Below, one piece after another: positions 48,111-60,092 of a stretch of DNA of 64,000 nucleotides. Origin of the DNA: Curvibacter lanceolatus ATCC 14669 (lineage in GTDB: Bacteria; Pseudomonadota; Gammaproteobacteria; Burkholderiales; Burkholderiaceae_C); assembly GCF_000381265.1 (NCBI RefSeq), contig NZ_KB906271.1, forward strand, positions 49,487 through 113,486, read 5' to 3'. Below the pieces are notes generated by a model that was not told the origin of the DNA, made no database searches, and was given only the letters and a program-made list of their open reading frames with translations. Position 1 is the stretch's first letter. The number at the start of each line of letters is the position of its first letter. The translations under genes were made by a program, and so were the position numbers.

Positions 48111-50153
48111 TCAGACAAACTCAAGAATGATCTGGTCCACCGCCAGCGACTCGCCCTTGGTGGCCGCAATCTTGCCCACCACGCCGTCTTGCGTGGCAAA
48201 CAGGATGTTCTCCATCTTCATGGCCTCGATCACCGCCAGCTTCTCACCGGCCTGCACGGTCTGGCCGGGCTGCACGGCCACATCCACCAGCAAGCCGGGC
48301 ATGGGCGAGAGCAGGAACTTGCTCAGATCGGGCGGCGCCTTGTAAGGCATCAGCTTGTGCAGCTCGGCCGAACGCGGCGACAGCACCAGGGCTTCGATCT
48401 GGGTGCCGTTGTGCGACACACGCAGCGCCAGCGGGTTCTTGCCCGAACCGCGCTCCACCTGGGCGGTGAAGGCGGCACCGTTCACCAGGCCCTCGATGCG
48501 GATCGCGCCCAGACGGGCACCGCTGCTGAACTGGTAGCCCTTGCCGTCCACGTTCACGGTGCTGGTCAGCGCATCCAGTTCGGTCACCTGCACGGGGTAG
48601 TGCACGTGCTGGCCGGCCTTGTCCAGCACCACCACCACGAAGTCTTCACCCAGCTTGGCGCCATGGCCTTCCATCTGCCCGGTGATGCCCGAGGCGCGCT
48701 GGCGGTAGCGGCGGTTCTGGAAGGCGGCCAGGGCCACCAGGAAGGCCGGGTCGCTGTGCGGCACGTCTTCGGCGAAGAAACCCTTGCCGTAGTTCTCGGC
48801 GATGAAGCCGGTGTTGAAGTCGCCCGACACGAATTTCGGGTGCGCCAGCAAGGCGGCCTGGAAGGGGATGTTGCTGCTGATGCCGCGGATCACAAAGCCG
48901 TTCAGGGCTTCACGCATCTTGGCGATCGCGTCGTTGCGGTCGCGCCCATGCACGATGAGCTTGGCGATCATCGAGTCATAGAACATCGGGATCTCGCCAC
49001 CATCGGTCACCCCGGTATCCACGCGCACGCCGAACAGCTTGTCGGTGTTGCTCTGGAACATGGTCTCCGGCGGGGTCTGGAAGCGCACCAGGCGGCCCGT
49101 GGAGGGCAGGAAGTTGCGGAACGGGTCTTCGGCGTTGATGCGGCACTCGATGGCCCAGCCGTCGCGCTTCACCTCGGCCTGGGTCAGGGGCAGCTTCTCG
49201 CCGGCGGCCACGCGGATCATCAGCTCCACCAGGTCCAGCCCGGTGATGCACTCGGTCACCGGGTGCTCCACCTGGAGGCGGGTATTCATCTCGAGGAAGT
49301 AGAAGCTCTGGTCTTTGCCCACCACGAACTCGACCGTGCCCGCGCTCTGGTACTTCACGGCCTTGGCCAGGGCCACGGCCTGCTCGCCCATGGCCTTGCG
49401 GGTTTCGTCGCTGATGAAGGGGCTCGGGGCCTCTTCGATCACCTTCTGGTGCCGGCGCTGGATGGAGCACTCGCGCTCGTTCAGATAGATCACGTTGCCG
49501 TGCGAGTCGCCCAGCACCTGGATTTCGATGTGGCGCGGCTCTTCGACAAACTTCTCGATGAACACGCGGTCATCGCCAAAGCTGTTGCGGGCTTCGTTCT
49601 GGCAGCTGGCAAAGCCCTCAAAGGCTTCCTTGTCATTGAAGGCCACGCGCAAGCCCTTGCCCCCCCCACCGGCCGAGGCCTTGATCATGACGGGGTAGCC
49701 GATGCCCTTGGCGATCTCAACCGCCTGCTCGGGGCCGCTGATGGCGTCGTTGTAGCCCGGGATGGTGTTGACCTTGGCCTCATTGGCCAGCTTCTTGGAG
49801 GCGATCTTGTCGCCCATGGCGGCGATCGAGAAATGGCGCGGGCCGATGAAGGCCATGCCCTCGTCTTCCACGCGCTTGGCAAAGGCCTCGTTCTCGCTCA
49901 GAAAGCCGTAGCCGGGGTGGATGGCCTCGGCGCCCGTGGCCTTGGCTGTGGCAATGATCTTGTCGGCCACCAGGTAGCTCTCGCGGCTGGGCGCCGGGCC
50001 CAGCAGCACGGCCTCGTCGGCCAGCGCCACGTGGCGGGCTTCCTTGTCGGCTTCGGAGTACACCGCCACGGTGGCGATGCCCATCTTCTTGGCGGTGGCA
50101 ATCACACGGCAGGCGATTTCACCACGATTGGCAATGAGGATTTTCTTAAACAC
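48111..50153 (-). CDS. pccA: Propionyl-CoA/acetyl-CoA carboxylase alpha subunit (biotin carboxylase + BCCP)
   Basis: 680 residues from GTG 50153, with AGGGAG 7 bases upstream. Biotin carboxylase domain from VFKKILIANRGEIACR, with the ATP-grasp glycine loop KASAGGGGKGLR and the IEVNTR-like FLEMNTRLQVEHPVTE stretch. A linker (BT) region follows, and the biotinyl lysine sits in VIEAMKMENIL near the C-terminus. With PccB it carboxylates propionyl-CoA to methylmalonyl-CoA. Its first 12 residues are repeated in a small ORF immediately upstream. Confidence 0.95.
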   Translation of the reverse strand: MFKKILIANRGEIACRVIATAKKMGIATVAVYSEADKEARHVALADEAVLLGPAPSRESYLVADKIIATAKATGAEAIHPGYGFLSENEAFAKRVEDEGMAFIGPRHFSIAAMGDKIASKKLANEAKVNTIPGYNDAISGPEQAVEIAKGIGYPVMIKASAGGGGKGLRVAFNDKEAFEGFASCQNEARNSFGDDRVFIEKFVEEPRHIEIQVLGDSHGNVIYLNERECSIQRRHQKVIEEAPSPFISDETRKAMGEQAVALAKAVKYQSAGTVEFVVGKDQSFYFLEMNTRLQVEHPVTECITGLDLVELMIRVAAGEKLPLTQAEVKRDGWAIECRINAEDPFRNFLPSTGRLVRFQTPPETMFQSNTDKLFGVRVDTGVTDGGEIPMFYDSMIAKLIVHGRDRNDAIAKMREALNGFVIRGISSNIPFQAALLAHPKFVSGDFNTGFIAENYGKGFFAEDVPHSDPAFLVALAAFQNRRYRQRASGITGQMEGHGAKLGEDFVVVVLDKAGQHVHYPVQVTELDALTSTVNVDGKGYQFSSGARLGAIRIEGLVNGAAFTAQVERGSGKNPLALRVSHNGTQIEALVLSPRSAELHKLMPYKAPPDLSKFLLSPMPGLLVDVAVQPGQTVQAGEKLAVIEAMKMENILFATQDGVVGKIAATKGESLAVDQIILEFV

Positions 50154-50271
50154 GGGCAGCTCCCTTCGTGGTGAATTCGCCTGCACGCACTGCGTGCGTC
50201 AAGCAATTTGCAGAAACGTTTGCTGCGCAACCGTTTTCGCCCCGGTTCGCAATCAGGATTTTTTTAAACAT
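50146..50271 (-). CDS. 41-codon leader ORF repeating the PccA N-terminus
   Basis: ATG 50271 has GAAGGAA 7 bases upstream and encodes 41 residues starting MFKKILIANRGENG. The first 12 residues equal those of PccA apart from the start codon, yet about half of the codons differ, all synonymously (e.g. AAA/AAG, CTG/CTC, GCG/GCC, AAC/AAT, CGG/CGT, GGC/GGT). After residue 12 the similarity stops. The frame ends in TAA at 50148-50146, overlapping the pccA GTG start region, so translation of the two is likely coupled. It may be a leader peptide, the remnant of another biotin carboxylase gene, or a partial duplication. Coding status is inferred. Confidence 0.6.
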   Translation of the reverse strand: MFKKILIANRGENGCAANVSANCLTHAVRAGEFTTKGAARV

Positions 50272-50301
50272 GTTCGGATTCCTTCTTCGTCGTGGCGGTG
50301 A

Positions 50302-51834
<1,533 letters not shown>

Positions 51835-51921
51835 GGTGTCTTCTCTCTTTGCTCCGGATGGATTCTGGAAATGAGGGGGTTGGATCGGTTGGATCAGTTG
51901 AACTGGAAAGCCTGCAGGGGC

Positions 51922-52932
51922 TCAGCCACTGTGGCGGCTGGCCGCCAGCAGTTGACGCGCCGCGGTGGAGGCGGGCAACAGCCCCTGGGCCACCTCGTCG
52001 GTGAAGCGGGGCAGCAGAGCCTGCACCTGCGGGTGGGCACGGAAGGCCTGCTTGAGGCCGGCGTCGATGCGCTCCCACATCCAGGCCAGCGACTGGCTCT
52101 GGCGGCGCGACTGCAGGCGCCCATTGGCACCCTGCAAGCGGCGGAACTCGCTCACCGCGGCCCAGAAGGCATCCACGCCCTGCCCCAGCAAGGCACTGAG
52201 CTGCACCACCTGCGGGTGCCACAAGGCCTCGTCATGGTGGGCGTGCTCGGGGTTGCCGTGCAGGCCCAGCAGGCGCAGCGATGAGGTGATCTGGGCCTGG
52301 GCCCGGGTGGCCGCATGCACGTCGATGTCGGCCTTGTTGATGACCACCAGGTCGGCGATCTCCATCACGCCTTTCTTGATGGCCTGCAGGTCGTCGCCGG
52401 CATTGGGCAGTTGCATCAGCACGAACATGTCGGTCATGCCGGCCACGGCGATCTCGCTCTGGCCCACGCCCACGGTCTCGACGATGACCACGTCATAGCC
52501 GGCCGCCTCGCACACCAGCATGGCCTCGCGGGTTTTTTCGGCCACGCCGCCCAGGGTGCCGCTGCTGGGGCTGGGGCGGATGTAGGCGCGCTCGTGCACC
52601 GACAGGTGCTCCATGCGGGTCTTGTCACCCAGGATGGAGCCGCCCGAGACGGTGCTGGAGGGGTCGACCGCCAGCACGGCCACGCGGTGGCCCTGGCCGA
52701 TCAGGTACAGGCCCAGCGCCTCGATGAACGTGCTTTTGCCCACGCCGGGCACGCCGCTGATGCCCAGGCGAAACGAGCGCCCGGTGTGCGGCAGCATGGC
52801 CGTCAGCAACTCATCGGCCTGGGCCCGGTGGTCGGCCCGGGTGGATTCCAGCAGCGTGATGGCCTTGGCCATGGCACGCCGCTGCACCGCAGGGGAGCCG
52901 CTCAGGATGCCTTCAAGCAAAGGGGTCTGCAT
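51922..52932 (-). CDS. meaB: Methylmalonyl-CoA mutase-associated GTPase MeaB (ArgK)
   Basis: 336 residues from ATG 52932; a TTG four codons earlier is possible. G3E-type GTPase: Walker [45 protein letters not shown] and the NKAD specificity motif. It protects mutase and gates cobalamin loading onto it. The C-terminal dimerisation helix ([17 protein letters not shown]) is present. It is placed two genes after the mutase, as usual for this family. Confidence 0.95.
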   Translation of the reverse strand: MQTPLLEGILSGSPAVQRRAMAKAITLLESTRADHRAQADELLTAMLPHTGRSFRLGISGVPGVGKSTFIEALGLYLIGQGHRVAVLAVDPSSTVSGGSILGDKTRMEHLSVHERAYIRPSPSSGTLGGVAEKTREAMLVCEAAGYDVVIVETVGVGQSEIAVAGMTDMFVLMQLPNAGDDLQAIKKGVMEIADLVVINKADIDVHAATRAQAQITSSLRLLGLHGNPEHAHHDEALWHPQVVQLSALLGQGVDAFWAAVSEFRRLQGANGRLQSRRQSQSLAWMWERIDAGLKQAFRAHPQVQALLPRFTDEVAQGLLPASTAARQLLAASRHSG

Positions 52933-52987
52933 GGTGGGGGTCAAAGGTGAAAAAGGGGCGCTTCAAACGCGGGCAGCCACAAAGGGC

Positions 52988-53308
52988 TCAGTCCTGGGCC
53001 GCACCGGGGTCGGCAGGCCGGGGCGTGCCCTGGGCGCTGTCGGTCAACAGGCGGGCGCGCAGCAGGGCTTGCAGCTTCTTCTGCAGCGGCGAACCCTCGG
53101 CACCGAGCTTGACGCCACGCTGCGCGCTCAGGCGCAGGGAGGCCAAGGCATCCGCGGCCTGGTGCCGCACCGGGTGGGCCGGTCGGCGCCCCAGCGAGCG
53201 CTCGACGGCCATCACGATGTACTGCGACTTCGACAGGCCCAGTCTGCGGGCCGCTTCATCGACCTCGCGCTCCAGCGCCGGGTCCATGCGAACTGCGACA
53301 TGGCTCAT
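52988..53308 (-). CDS. Ribbon-helix-helix (Arc/CopG-type) protein inside the mutase operon
   Basis: 106 residues from ATG 53308, 5 bases after the mutase stop, with AGGG inside the mutase end as ribosome binding site. Residues 1-45 fit a ribbon-helix-helix DNA-binding unit: a short beta strand VAVRMD, helix LEREVDEAARRLG, turn LSKSQYIVMAVERSLG. The remainder is Arg/Ala/Leu-rich without a recognised domain. It could be an autoregulator of the operon or an antitoxin-like orphan; no toxin gene is adjacent. I do not know a named family for the full protein. Confidence 0.72.
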   Translation of the reverse strand: MSHVAVRMDPALEREVDEAARRLGLSKSQYIVMAVERSLGRRPAHPVRHQAADALASLRLSAQRGVKLGAEGSPLQKKLQALLRARLLTDSAQGTPRPADPGAAQD

Positions 53309-53313
53309 GCGCT

Positions 53314-55491
<2,178 letters not shown>

Positions 55492-55559
55492 GACGAAAGC
55501 TTCTCCGAAGGGGCTTGGGGTGTTGGCTCAGGGTATCCCTGCTTAATCCAGCAGTTTAC

Positions 55560-55595
55560 ATCATTCATAATTATTGATTCAAAATATTCCACGCA
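55560..55595. promoter_or_regulatory. AT-rich divergent promoter/operator region between mutase and GntR genes
   Basis: The 120-bp gap contains the only AT-rich stretch nearby, with the palindrome ATAATTAT at 55567-55574 inside TTCA...TTGA symmetry. This suits a GntR/FCD operator and both promoters. No consensus for this regulator is known to me, so this is tentative. Confidence 0.4.
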
Positions 55596-55611
55596 CCTTA
55601 CAATCTGCGCC

Positions 55612-56247
55612 ATGTCCGCCCTCACCCTCACGCCCAAAGCCCTGTACGAAGAAGTGGCCGAGCTCCTTCGCCAGCGCATCTTCCAGCGCGAGCTCGAACC
55701 CGGCAGCTGGATCGACGAGCTGAAGATCGCGCAAGAATTCGGCATCAGCCGCACGCCGCTGCGCGAGGCCATCAAGGTGCTGGCCGCCGAAGGCCTGGTG
55801 ACCATGAAGGTGCGCCGTGGCGCCTATGTGACCGAGGTGAATGAAAAAGACCTGCGCGACGTCTACCACCTGCTGAGCCTGCTCGAAAGCGATGCGGCCG
55901 GCGAGGTGGCCGACCACGCCACGCCCGCCCAGATGCAAGAGATCCAGGCCCTGCACGACGAACTTGAAAAAGCCGCGGACGACCGCGAGCGCTTCTTTCA
56001 GCTCAACGAGCGCATCCACCTGCGCATCCTGGAGATCGCAGACAACCGCTGGCGCCTGCAGATGGTGACCGACCTGCGCAAGGTCATGAAGCTGAACCGC
56101 CACAACTCGCTGCTCAAGCGCGGCCGCATTGCCGAATCACTGCAAGAGCACCGCGACATCACCGCCGCCATCACGGGCCGCGACGGCCATGCCGCCGCCC
56201 AGCGCATGCGCGCCCACTTCAGCAACGGGCTCGAAGCCGCAGCCTGA
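55612..56247 (+). CDS. GntR/FadR-subfamily (FCD) transcriptional regulator
   Basis: 211 residues from ATG 55612. Winged helix at 8-75 (ELLRQRIFQRELEPGSWIDELKIAQEFGISRTPLREAIKVL), then an all-helical FCD ligand domain (FFQLNERIHLRILEIADN, with RHNSLLKRGRIAESLQEHRDI at the end). The His/Asp residues of the FCD metal site are present (NERIHLRILE and LQEHRDI). It is divergent from the mutase operon and is its likely regulator, perhaps sensing an organic acid or acyl-CoA of propionate metabolism. Confidence 0.9.
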   Translation: MSALTLTPKALYEEVAELLRQRIFQRELEPGSWIDELKIAQEFGISRTPLREAIKVLAAEGLVTMKVRRGAYVTEVNEKDLRDVYHLLSLLESDAAGEVADHATPAQMQEIQALHDELEKAADDRERFFQLNERIHLRILEIADNRWRLQMVTDLRKVMKLNRHNSLLKRGRIAESLQEHRDITAAITGRDGHAAAQRMRAHFSNGLEAAA

Positions 56248-56339
56248 CGTGGCCTGATGCGGCCGCCCGCCCCTTGCGCCAGGGCCGGGCCACTCCCCCC
56301 TCTAGACGGGGTCGATCCTTTGATTTGACAGGACCCGGA

Positions 56340-57374
56340 TCAGACCGGGCTGGCCGCCTCGGCGCCCGCGTGAGCCAACGCCATCACCTCATGGGGCGTG
56401 TGGACGCGCAGACGGTGGTCGCTCCAGACCTGGCGCCAGCGCCGCGCCCCCGGCAGGCCATTGCGCAGGCCCAGCATGTGCCGGGCCATGGTGTGCCACG
56501 GCGTGCCGTGCTCGGCCTGCTCGCGCGCCATGTGGTCGCACATCAGGCGCTCCACATCTTCGCGGGTCTGCGCGTTGGGCTCGGCCCCCCAAAAGCGCTC
56601 GTCCCAATCGGCCATCACCCAGGGGTTGTGGTAGGCCTCACGCCCCACCATCACACCGTCCACCTGCTCCAGATGGGCCTGCACCTGCTCGTTGAGCGTG
56701 ATGCCCCCATTGACCGCAATCGTCAGGCCCGGAAACTCCTGCTTCAGCCGGTAGACCATCTCATAGCGCAGCGGCGGAATCTCGCGGTTCTCTTTGGGGC
56801 TCAGCCCCTTCAACCAGGCGTTGCGCGCATGCACGATGAACACCTTGCACCCCGCCTCGCTCACTGTGCCTACAAAGTCGCGCACAAACTCATAGCTTTC
56901 GATGCGGTCAATGCCGATGCGGTGCTTGACCGTGACCGGCACACGCTGCACAGCATCCAGCATGGCCTTCACTCCATCAGCCACCAGACCGGCCTCGGCC
57001 ATCAAACAGGCCCCAAAAGCCCCGCGCTGCACCCGCTCGCTGGGGCAACCGCAGTTCAGGTTGATCTCGTCATAGCCCCACTGCTCGCCCAAGCGGGCAC
57101 AGTGCGCCAGATCCGCCGGCTCACTGCCGCCCAACTGCAAGGCCACCGGGTGCTCTTCAGCGTGGTAGCGCAGATGCCGCGCCACATCGCCATGGATCAA
57201 GGCGCCCGTGGTCACCATCTCGGTGTAGAGCAAGGTGTGGCGGGTGATCAGGCGGTGCAGGACACGGCAATGGCGGTCGGTCCAATCCATCATCGGCGCG
57301 ACACTCAGCCGGTGCATGCTGTGGGAGGGCTGTTCTCCTCTGAAAACGTCACCTGGGGTGCCTGTCTGATTCAC
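56340..57374 (-). CDS. dusA: tRNA-dihydrouridine(20/20a) synthase DusA, 5' end reshaped by an integrated element
   Basis: 344 residues from GTG 57374, with AGGT 8 bases upstream; ATG 57317 (MHRLSVAPMMDWTDRH) would give 325. FMN barrel enzyme with the catalytic cysteine in LNCGCPSERV and HARNAWLKGLSPKENREIPPL intact, so it reduces U20/U20a in tRNA. dusA genes are a known integration target: integrases of one family insert at the codons for PMMDWTD. An integrase gene begins 80 bp upstream here, so the sequence before about codon 20 probably comes from the element and supplies a new start. The enzyme should still be made. Confidence 0.94.
   Translation of the reverse strand: MNQTGTPGDVFRGEQPSHSMHRLSVAPMMDWTDRHCRVLHRLITRHTLLYTEMVTTGALIHGDVARHLRYHAEEHPVALQLGGSEPADLAHCARLGEQWGYDEINLNCGCPSERVQRGAFGACLMAEAGLVADGVKAMLDAVQRVPVTVKHRIGIDRIESYEFVRDFVGTVSEAGCKVFIVHARNAWLKGLSPKENREIPPLRYEMVYRLKQEFPGLTIAVNGGITLNEQVQAHLEQVDGVMVGREAYHNPWVMADWDERFWGAEPNAQTREDVERLMCDHMAREQAEHGTPWHTMARHMLGLRNGLPGARRWRQVWSDHRLRVHTPHEVMALAHAGAEAASPV
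57266..57305 (-). other. Presumed attachment site (att) within the 5' end of dusA
   Basis: The codons for APMMDWTDRHCR (minus strand, containing ATGGATTGGACCGACCG) are the sequence known from published dusA-specific elements as the recombination core. Exact att limits cannot be set without the other end of the element, which lies outside the window. Confidence 0.55.
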
Positions 57375-57410
57375 GTTGAATTACCTGTTTTTGGGGTCTT
57401 TTTGGGCTGC

Positions 57411-57451
57411 CAGTGCTACATTTAGTGCTACAAAAACTTCATGTAGCACTG
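57411..57451. repeat. Inverted/direct repeats of AGTGCTACA before the integrase gene
   Basis: CAGTGCTACAT (57411-57421) and ATGTAGCACTG (57441-57451) are perfect inverted copies, with a third direct copy AGTGCTACA at 57424-57432. They end 3 bases before the integrase ATG, so they may be arm-type integrase sites or an autoregulatory operator. Confidence 0.75.
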
Positions 57452-57454
57452 ACA

Positions 57455-58516
57455 ATGGGCTCAATTGTCTCACGCAAGAGAAAAGACGGTTCGGTGGGTC
57501 ACACAGCCCAGATCCGGCTGAAAGACGGCGGCAAGGTCATCTACACCGAGGCCCAGACCTTTGACCGCAAACCTGCAGCTCAAGCTTGGCTGAAGAAGCG
57601 TGAAACCGAGCTGGCGGTACCTGGGGCACTCGTCAAGCCCAGCGACCCGATGCTTAAGGATGTGATCGACCAATACTGCGCCGACACCCTGCGGCCCCAT
57701 GGCAAGACAAAGGATCAGGTGCTACGCACTATCCGCAATGCCCCAATTGGCGAACTGCGATGCTCCGAGATCACCAGCCAGGAACTGGTCAGATTCGCCC
57801 AGTCGATCGAGGCCCAGCCCTCAACCCGCGGCAACTACCTCTCCCACCTGGCCGCCGTCATAAGCGTGGCCAAGCCGGCCTGGGGCTACCCCCTGGAAAA
57901 GCAGGCCATTGATGACGCTCGCACCGTACTCACCAAGCTGGGAGTGACCGGAAGGTCAAGACAACGCACCCGCCGCCCTACCCTCGACGAACTCGACCGA
58001 TTGATGACCCACTACCAAGCCGCCGAGTTGAAGCGCAAGGACATCATCCCCATGACCCGGCTGATCCCCTTCGCAATCTTCAGCACCCGGCGCCAGGAGG
58101 AGATCACCCGCCTGCAGGGCAAGGACCTTGATCGGGCCAACTTGGAAATCATCGTGCGAGACATGAAGAACCCCGGAGAGAAGATCGGCAATGACGTGCG
58201 CGTCACCCTCACACCCGAGGCCTTGAAATTGATCGAGCTGCAACCCAAGACCGATGGCGTCATCTGGCCTTACAACGCCGAATCGGTCAGCGCCTCATTC
58301 ACCCGGGCTTGCGCCCTGCTCGGAATTGAGGATCTGCATTTTCATGATCTGCGACATGAGGGAGTCAGCAGGCTGTTTGAGATGGGCTGGACCATTCCTC
58401 GGGTAGCGAGTGTGTCGGGGCATCGGTCGTGGAGCAGCTTGAAGCGATATACCCATTTGAGACAAGCCGGGGACAGGTACGCTGGCTGGAAATGGCTCGA
58501 CCGAGTTGCCCCATGA
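57455..58516 (+). CDS. int: Tyrosine-type site-specific integrase of a dusA-associated element
   Basis: 353 residues from ATG 57455 (MGSIVSRKRKDGSVG). N-terminal arm-binding region, then a SAM-like core-binding domain (about 75-165). The catalytic domain has Arg in FSTRRQEEITRL, HDLRHEG, the GHRSW block and the nucleophile Tyr in LKRYTHL. It would catalyse integration and excision at dusA. Its position directly against dusA, pointing inward into the element, is the standard layout of this element family. It converges on the HNH nuclease gene with only 13 bp between. Confidence 0.93.
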   Translation: MGSIVSRKRKDGSVGHTAQIRLKDGGKVIYTEAQTFDRKPAAQAWLKKRETELAVPGALVKPSDPMLKDVIDQYCADTLRPHGKTKDQVLRTIRNAPIGELRCSEITSQELVRFAQSIEAQPSTRGNYLSHLAAVISVAKPAWGYPLEKQAIDDARTVLTKLGVTGRSRQRTRRPTLDELDRLMTHYQAAELKRKDIIPMTRLIPFAIFSTRRQEEITRLQGKDLDRANLEIIVRDMKNPGEKIGNDVRVTLTPEALKLIELQPKTDGVIWPYNAESVSASFTRACALLGIEDLHFHDLRHEGVSRLFEMGWTIPRVASVSGHRSWSSLKRYTHLRQAGDRYAGWKWLDRVAP

Positions 58517-58529
58517 ATACCCTAGGGCC

Positions 58530-59645
58530 TCAATTGAGGGGCTCGATCTCGGCCAAGTACTCCGTCAACTCGGCGTTGCGTCGGTTGCCATCGAGGCCAT
58601 GGTGAATCTCTCGATGGCAGGTCGGACAGATCGCACCAACAAACCGGGGATGGTCCAGCCCCCCATCAGAAACGCGCGTCGTATGGTGCGGCTCAAGGTA
58701 AGGGCAGCCATCGACGCGCTTGAATGGCGCAGGTTCGTGACAGGACTCACACTCGCCGCGCGAGCGGAGCAGGACATAGTCACGAACAGCTCTGCTGCGA
58801 ACATACAGCTTCTTCTTTGCCTCTTTGCCACCACCTCCCTCATTGGCACCAAACGCCGATAGAGCTCGCTTCCGGGCGTCCGTTAGATCCGGCATCGGTG
58901 AACTCAAGGGAATTTCGTCGACTACATCAAGTGGCACTTCATCGATCTCCCTACCTACCGGGACCAAATGGAACACGATGGTCCGTCGATCGTTCCCCTC
59001 TCGATCTAGGCCACGTTGAAAGTTGTGGTTCACGTAGGTGAATTCTCCGACGTATTTCTGCCCCTTACCCTTCCCGAGGGACTCAAACACATGCAGCGCG
59101 CGACCATCCCGGGCATGATTGGTGATCGAGAGGTTGCCTTTAGTGATTTGCATATCACCGACCTGCCCTTCGCCGGTGTAGGAGAACACGCCGTCGGCAT
59201 CAAACGCATCGCGATAGCCGTACTGCTCACCCGAGTCGCCAGTGAACAAGAATATTGCCGGCGTTCGACTAGACGGAGAAATGCCACTCTGACGACTGCC
59301 ACCATATGGCACGTTGATGTCAGGTAGGCGGTCATAGACCCTTCCGACTACAAATCTTGGGGCCTCCAGCGGACCAACTACCGCATGCTCAATAGCCACA
59401 ACTTCGAAGCCGCGAGCCTTGAGGTATTCGTTTGATTGGCGCCCCCCCGAAAAACTGCCTACCGGTACACTGGTCGCCATCGAGATGATTTTCTTCGGCG
59501 GGTACCGAAGCCCGAGATGCACAAGAGCAAACTTTTGACTTGCACTAGATTCCCAGCCGCTCCACTGAGGCAATGGCCGCAGATTGGCATCAAACAACCG
59601 CAAAGCATCTTCCAGCACCACTCGTGCCACATCAGGCAATACCAA
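58530..59645 (-). CDS. McrA-like type IV restriction endonuclease (SRA-type + HNH)
   Basis: 371 residues from TTG 59645, with AGGGGAA 6 bases upstream; no ATG fits the conserved start. N-terminal part (residues 38-85) has YPPKKIISMA and SFSGGRQSNEYL, as in the N-terminal domain of ScoMcrA-like proteins. Residues about 100-210 are an SRA-like domain (GGSRQSGISPSSRTPAIFLF, then YTGEGQVGDM). The HNH nuclease at 295-350 has C299/C302, H320-H321 and C340/C343/H344 (EPHHTT, ICPTCHREIHHG). Such enzymes recognise modified (methylated or phosphorothioate) DNA and cut it. No methylase gene is nearby, as expected for a type IV enzyme. It is cargo of the dusA element. Confidence 0.85.
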   Translation of the reverse strand: MVLPDVARVVLEDALRLFDANLRPLPQWSGWESSASQKFALVHLGLRYPPKKIISMATSVPVGSFSGGRQSNEYLKARGFEVVAIEHAVVGPLEAPRFVVGRVYDRLPDINVPYGGSRQSGISPSSRTPAIFLFTGDSGEQYGYRDAFDADGVFSYTGEGQVGDMQITKGNLSITNHARDGRALHVFESLGKGKGQKYVGEFTYVNHNFQRGLDREGNDRRTIVFHLVPVGREIDEVPLDVVDEIPLSSPMPDLTDARKRALSAFGANEGGGGKEAKKKLYVRSRAVRDYVLLRSRGECESCHEPAPFKRVDGCPYLEPHHTTRVSDGGLDHPRFVGAICPTCHREIHHGLDGNRRNAELTEYLAEIEPLN

Positions 59646-60092
59646 TTGCTTTCCCCTTTGTTAAATTCCCGACCAGTTCTAAAGGAATCGAAACGATCGA
59701 CTCGTTCATGCCAACCCCTACCAGTAGTTGGGCGCACTCACCAGAAGGTACCACATTCAAAAGCAGGTCCCCGTAAGCATGAGTGCAACCTCCGCCAACA
59801 GCAGTTCAACTCCAATTCACAAGCAACATATGCCTATACCGATGGTTGCAACTGCATGTACGCACTGGAACGTCGGGATCAAAATTTCAAATGCTAGCGC
59901 ATGCAATCACACAAACCAGAACATCATTTTCAGCATAACCCTCGATATCATAATTCAAATATTAAAATCACAGGCCACCCCCGATGAATTTACGATAATT
60001 CTTCACAGGCCCACCCAAATGATCCTAGAATCTTTTGACATCGCCATTCACCTCACCTCCAAGCCGTCGCCTACCCAAAAAAGCCAGCAACA
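59646..60092. other. AT-rich intergenic region between the restriction and HEPN-like genes
   Basis: 447 bp, markedly AT-richer than the chromosome, with no credible gene. It must hold the divergent promoters of both cargo genes. A short dyad-like stretch, GAATCGAAACGATCGACTCG, lies near 59687-59706. Open frames across it have biased composition (Thr/His/Ser/Gln-rich) and no ribosome binding sites, so I read it as regulatory or junk. Confidence 0.6.

Noticed and set aside
59436..59897. Plus-strand open frame overlapping the start of the HNH nuclease gene
   Set aside because: It lies mostly antisense to conserved codons of the nuclease, and the composition is random-like.
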